From contig NZ_SRRZ01000025.1 of NCBI RefSeq assembly GCF_013179805.1, positions 1 through 64,000 of the forward strand: a stretch of 64,000 bases of DNA. Reading direction: 5' to 3'. Shown here piece by piece: positions 61,242 through 64,000 of this stretch (position 1 is its first letter; each line of letters begins with the position of its first letter). Made by a program: the position numbers and the translations under genes. This DNA is from Microcoleus asticus IPMA8 (GTDB lineage: Bacteria; Cyanobacteriota; Cyanobacteriia; Cyanobacteriales; Microcoleaceae). The notes under the pieces are model-generated. The model did not search any database. It saw only the letters and a program-made list of their open reading frames with translations, and had not been told where the DNA came from.

Positions 61242-62342
61242 ATGTTTAAAAGTTTATCGGCTATCCCAAAAAACCTGGCTATTCAAGAGAAGTATTTGCG
61301 GGGGAGGTGGTCGATCGCAATTTTATTTGCGATTGTTGCACTGCTGGAATTTACTACGCCGTCGGAGTATCTGTTTGGGTATTTGTATACGGGCCCGATT
61401 TTACTCGCCAATTCGCGATTGAGTCGGTTGGGTAAGTTACAAATTACGCTGCTATCGGCAGCTTTGACGCTGTTAAATTTGTTTATTCCTCCTGGAGAAG
61501 GGATCGCCCTAGCCACTGTCGCAAATAGATCGATCGCAGTCATGGCTTTGGGAGTGACGGGATATTTGAGCGATCGCAACCAGCAGTACCAAGAAGCGAT
61601 CGCGATCGCTAAAGCTGAGTTGCAGTCGCAACAGCAGTTAGCAAGCATCCGAGAAGATTTTGTCTCTACTTTGAGTCACGACTTGAAAACGCCGATGCTG
61701 GGGGCTATCGAAACAATTAAAGCTTTTCAGTCAGCAAAATTTGGGAATGTCACCGCCAGTCAGCAAAAAGTTCTCGAAACAATGGCGCGATCGCACAAAA
61801 TGTCACTACAATTAGTAGAAACGCTGCTGGATGTTTACCGCAACGATGCCGAAGGTTTAAAACTGCAACTTGCTCCCGTAAATTTAGTAGCTTTGGCAGA
61901 AGAAGTAATCGCAACACTCATCCATTTGTCGGCGGCGCGCCGGGTTTACATTAATATGAGTTACGGGGACTCAGATTTCCGTCGCTCTTTGTGGGTAAAT
62001 GGCGATGCCGTGCAACTCCAGCGCGTTTTTGTTAATTTGCTCACAAACGGTATCAACCATTCTCCTCGCGGTGGCAAAGTAGAAATAGTCATGGAATCTT
62101 ATTCGAGTTATCAGGTGGTGAAAGTTATCGATAGCGGTTTGGGAATTACCGCCGATGAACTGCCCTATTTGTTCGAGCGTTTTTATCAAGGACACAGCGA
62201 CCGGCAAGCCAAAGGATCGGGATTGGGGTTATACTTATCTCGCCAAATTATTGACGCCCACGGAGGTATAATTTGGGCAGAAAATAAATTGCCTCTAGGC
62301 GCTTTATTTGGATTTAAACTCCCTGCTATCCCAGAGAAATGA
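61242..62342 (+). CDS. Membrane-anchored sensor histidine kinase
   Basis: 366 residues from ATG 61242 (a TTG six bases upstream is also possible). Three to four N-terminal helices (residues 24-40, 48-60, 69-85, 98-110), no large extracellular domain, then HisKA with STLSHDLKTPM (His146), and an ATPase domain with NLLTNGINHSP (N box), VIDSGLGI (G1), ERFYQGHSDRQ and GSGLGLYLS (G2). The histidine is intact. It overlaps the response regulator gene (ATGA) and is divergent from kdpA, making it a candidate regulator of kdp in place of the truncated KdpD. Confidence 0.92.
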   Translation: MFKSLSAIPKNLAIQEKYLRGRWSIAILFAIVALLEFTTPSEYLFGYLYTGPILLANSRLSRLGKLQITLLSAALTLLNLFIPPGEGIALATVANRSIAVMALGVTGYLSDRNQQYQEAIAIAKAELQSQQQLASIREDFVSTLSHDLKTPMLGAIETIKAFQSAKFGNVTASQQKVLETMARSHKMSLQLVETLLDVYRNDAEGLKLQLAPVNLVALAEEVIATLIHLSAARRVYINMSYGDSDFRRSLWVNGDAVQLQRVFVNLLTNGINHSPRGGKVEIVMESYSSYQVVKVIDSGLGITADELPYLFERFYQGHSDRQAKGSGLGLYLSRQIIDAHGGIIWAENKLPLGALFGFKLPAIPEK

Positions 62343-63031
62343 AACCACTTTATCCCTTGCGAATTCTCTTAGTTGAAGACGACGAACTGTTTCGGTTGGG
62401 GCTGCAAACGCGGTTGCAGCAAGAAAGTTGCTTGCAAGTAATTGCTGAAGCGGAAGATGGCGAAACGGCGGTAGAATTGACTCAGGAACACTTGCCCGAT
62501 GTGGTAGTTCTCGATGTCGGTTTGCCGGGAATTGGGGGTATTGAAGCGTGCCGCCAAATTAAACAGCGACATCCAGCAATTCCCGTTTTAATCTTAACTT
62601 CTCATTCGCAAAAATCCTTAATTGAAAGATTGATTGGTGCGGGTGCTCAGGGCTATTGCCTAAAAGGAATTGCGGCGGAAACTTTGGTTTTGGCAATTCG
62701 ATCGGTAGCGGCGGGCGCTTCGTGGTGGGATCAGGCCGCGACTTCGGAAATTAGGGCAGTTTTTGCTAATCCCGAACCTTTGAAAAATGGGTTAAAATCG
62801 GAACTTTTAGAGAATCCGCTGACGAAGCGAGAACAGGAAATATTAGCTTTAGTTGCGGGGGGAAAAAGCAATCAGGAAATTGCTCAAATATTGTACATTG
62901 CTCCGGGTACAGTGCGAGTTCACGTGCACGCAATTTTGCAAAAGTTAGAAGTGCGCGATCGCACTCAGGCTGCTGTACTCGCAATTCAGAAAGGATTGGT
63001 AGCAGAAGAACTGTTAGCGATAGAACCGTAA
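62339..63031 (+). CDS. Response regulator, NarL/FixJ family
   Basis: 230 residues: receiver domain with acidic pair VEDDE (residues 12-16), phospho-acceptor Asp59 in VVLDVGLPG and Lys in CLKGI; LuxR-type helix-turn-helix near 165-220 (NPLTKREQEILALVAGGKSNQEIAQ in parts). Starts inside the kinase stop codon (4-base overlap), so the two form one unit. Targets unknown; kdp is the nearest candidate because its operon is divergent from this pair. Confidence 0.95.
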   Translation: MKPLYPLRILLVEDDELFRLGLQTRLQQESCLQVIAEAEDGETAVELTQEHLPDVVVLDVGLPGIGGIEACRQIKQRHPAIPVLILTSHSQKSLIERLIGAGAQGYCLKGIAAETLVLAIRSVAAGASWWDQAATSEIRAVFANPEPLKNGLKSELLENPLTKREQEILALVAGGKSNQEIAQILYIAPGTVRVHVHAILQKLEVRDRTQAAVLAIQKGLVAEELLAIEP

Positions 63032-63231
63032 AAGGGCAACTTTTGTAGTGGAATTGTCGCTTTTTGAAATGAATTACTTGCTAAACGCGCCTCTACAAGA
63101 TGAATCTGTTGCAGCTTCACGGAAAATTAATATCAGTCTTGATTGTTAATTTTCTTGATGACATTTAATGTGTGAATTTGCTAAGGTCGGCACATCTTAA
63201 TTTTCCTACGTCATCTAACCAGAGGTGTATT

Positions 63232-64000
63232 GTGCCAAATTTTCTCGGTTCAGTTTTTAGTTCGATCGCCTTTCTCGACTCTGCCCTTCCCGATCGCCCA
63301 ACTCTCCGCAACGGCATCGCAGCGGGGACAGAAGTTATTACCCTCGATGCGGCGCGGGATGGAGTAGAACAAATCACGGCAGCACTAGCGAGTCGCAGCA
63401 ATATTAAAAGTATTCATATCATCTCCCACGGTCGCCCCGCGAGTTTGCTGCTAGGCGCGATCGATCTAAACTTGACAAATTTAAAAACTTATGCCAAACA
63501 ATTGCAGCGTTGGTCGAGATCCCTGGCAGAGAGTGGAGAGATTTTGCTTTATGGGTGCGATGTAGCGGCGGGGGAGAAGGGCGCTAACTTTGTGCAGCAA
63601 CTGAGTCAGCTAACCCAGGCAAAAATTGCTGCTTCTAGATCGCCGATCGGCAGTTCGGCTATGGGCGGAGATTGGGAATTAGATTATACAACGGGAGTTA
63701 TGGTGGCTGGGCTGGCGATCGACCAGGCCACAATGGCCGCTTATCAATTTGTGTTAGGTCTACAATTTTTGGGACAAGCAGGATTTGCGGCAAATACAAA
63801 TTTTGGAGGAACCCGGGTAGGTGGACTGTCTGGCATTACTTACGCGGGCACCAACACTTACTACGCTATCTCCGACGGCCGCAATAGTGGTAGCAGTCTC
63901 GGTCCGTCTCGCTTTTACACCCTCACTATGCCTAATGTGAGTTCGGGTAGCTTGGCAGCAGGAGGAGTGGTTTTTACAGCGGTGACACAGATTGGCAATC
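63232..64000 (+). CDS. DUF4347/phytase-like surface protein (partial, right edge)
   Basis: Open from GTG 63232, preceded by agagg, to the window end (256 codons, no stop). Residues 1-150 match DUF4347: LDSALPDRPTLRNGIAAG, IHIISHGRPASLLLG, LYGCDVAAGEKGANFVQ. From about residue 185 the pattern GGLSGITYAGTNTYYAISDG is the start of a phytase-like (esterase-like) beta domain. Proteins of this type are usually long, exported and calcium-binding. The remainder lies outside this window, so domain order and length are unknown. Confidence 0.85.
   Translation, partial: MPNFLGSVFSSIAFLDSALPDRPTLRNGIAAGTEVITLDAARDGVEQITAALASRSNIKSIHIISHGRPASLLLGAIDLNLTNLKTYAKQLQRWSRSLAESGEILLYGCDVAAGEKGANFVQQLSQLTQAKIAASRSPIGSSAMGGDWELDYTTGVMVAGLAIDQATMAAYQFVLGLQFLGQAGFAANTNFGGTRVGGLSGITYAGTNTYYAISDGRNSGSSLGPSRFYTLTMPNVSSGSLAAGGVVFTAVTQIGN

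Noticed and set aside
1..64000. CRISPR array, tRNA, rRNA or prophage
   Set aside because: No regularly spaced repeats of 25-40 bases with unique spacers, no tRNA T-loop signatures with acceptor stems, and no phage structural or integrase genes were seen.

Overview
The window reads as chromosomal DNA of a filamentous, non-heterocystous cyanobacterium. A Microcoleus/Oscillatoria-type genome is the best guess, inferred from three things: the very frequent HIP1 octamer (gcgatcgc), the photosynthesis-linked genes (psb29/thf1, a CpcT/CpeT bilin lyase, ndhS, hemF, an apocarotenoid oxygenase, ictB), and abundant heptamer tandem repeats and short inverted repeats between genes. No rRNA, tRNA, CRISPR array, prophage or intact insertion sequence was recognised.

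Layout. 1-8.4 kb: a GldA-like dehydrogenase, a LL-DAP-aminotransferase-like enzyme, a possible PD-(D/E)XK protein, dapF divergent from the cyanobacterial hfq, and a KefB-type antiporter. 8.8-11.3 kb: a decaying detoxification cassette (glutathione S-transferase remnant, old-yellow-enzyme reductase, SDR, alpha/beta-hydrolase remnant). 11.6-16.9 kb: hexose-6-phosphate mutarotase, phosphohexomutase, a small protein, an M23 peptidase and a ComFB-type (probable cyclic-dinucleotide-binding) protein. 17-23 kb: photosynthesis, haem and iron-sulfur housekeeping genes (psb29, cpcT, a STAS protein, hemF, mrp, ndhS, a HAS-barrel protein). 23-24.7 kb: a duplicated Xre-like regulator, one copy interrupted by a stop codon, next to two palindromic operator-like sites; then a Rieske protein. 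24.9-29.4 kb: an exosortase (xrtO type) with its presumed substrate, a multi-pass VIT/VWA protein ending in PEP-CTERM. 29.5-40.7 kb: smpB, TPR and small secreted protein, ictB, a histidine-kinase-like protein without the phospho-acceptor histidine, an acyltransferase, an RNB exoribonuclease, rpmG-rpsR, an RDD protein.

41-47 kb is the most accessory part. It holds a truncated duplicate of a GDSL esterase followed by a possible transposon tail, a DUF1772 protein, the intact esterase, an AT-rich pair encoding a Coq4-like protein and a Fe(II)/2-oxoglutarate oxygenase of the HalD/BesD type (hydroxylase-like metal site), and a DUF4436 protein. 47.3-54.1 kb: carotenoid oxygenase, BT1-type transporter, cupin, methyltransferase, a small membrane protein and a CPA-type antiporter. 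54.3-63 kb: kdpA-kdpB-kdpF/G-kdpC-kdpD on the minus strand, KdpD being only the N-terminal sensor half, and divergent from them a complete histidine kinase and NarL-type regulator. The window ends inside a DUF4347/phytase-like surface protein.

The best candidates for new biology are the Xre/palindrome switch, the dedicated exosortase-substrate pair, the Coq4/oxygenase pair, the kdp operon with an adjacent two-component system in place of the missing kinase half and KdpE, and heptamer or G-rich repeats that have entered reading frames (dapF, ictB).
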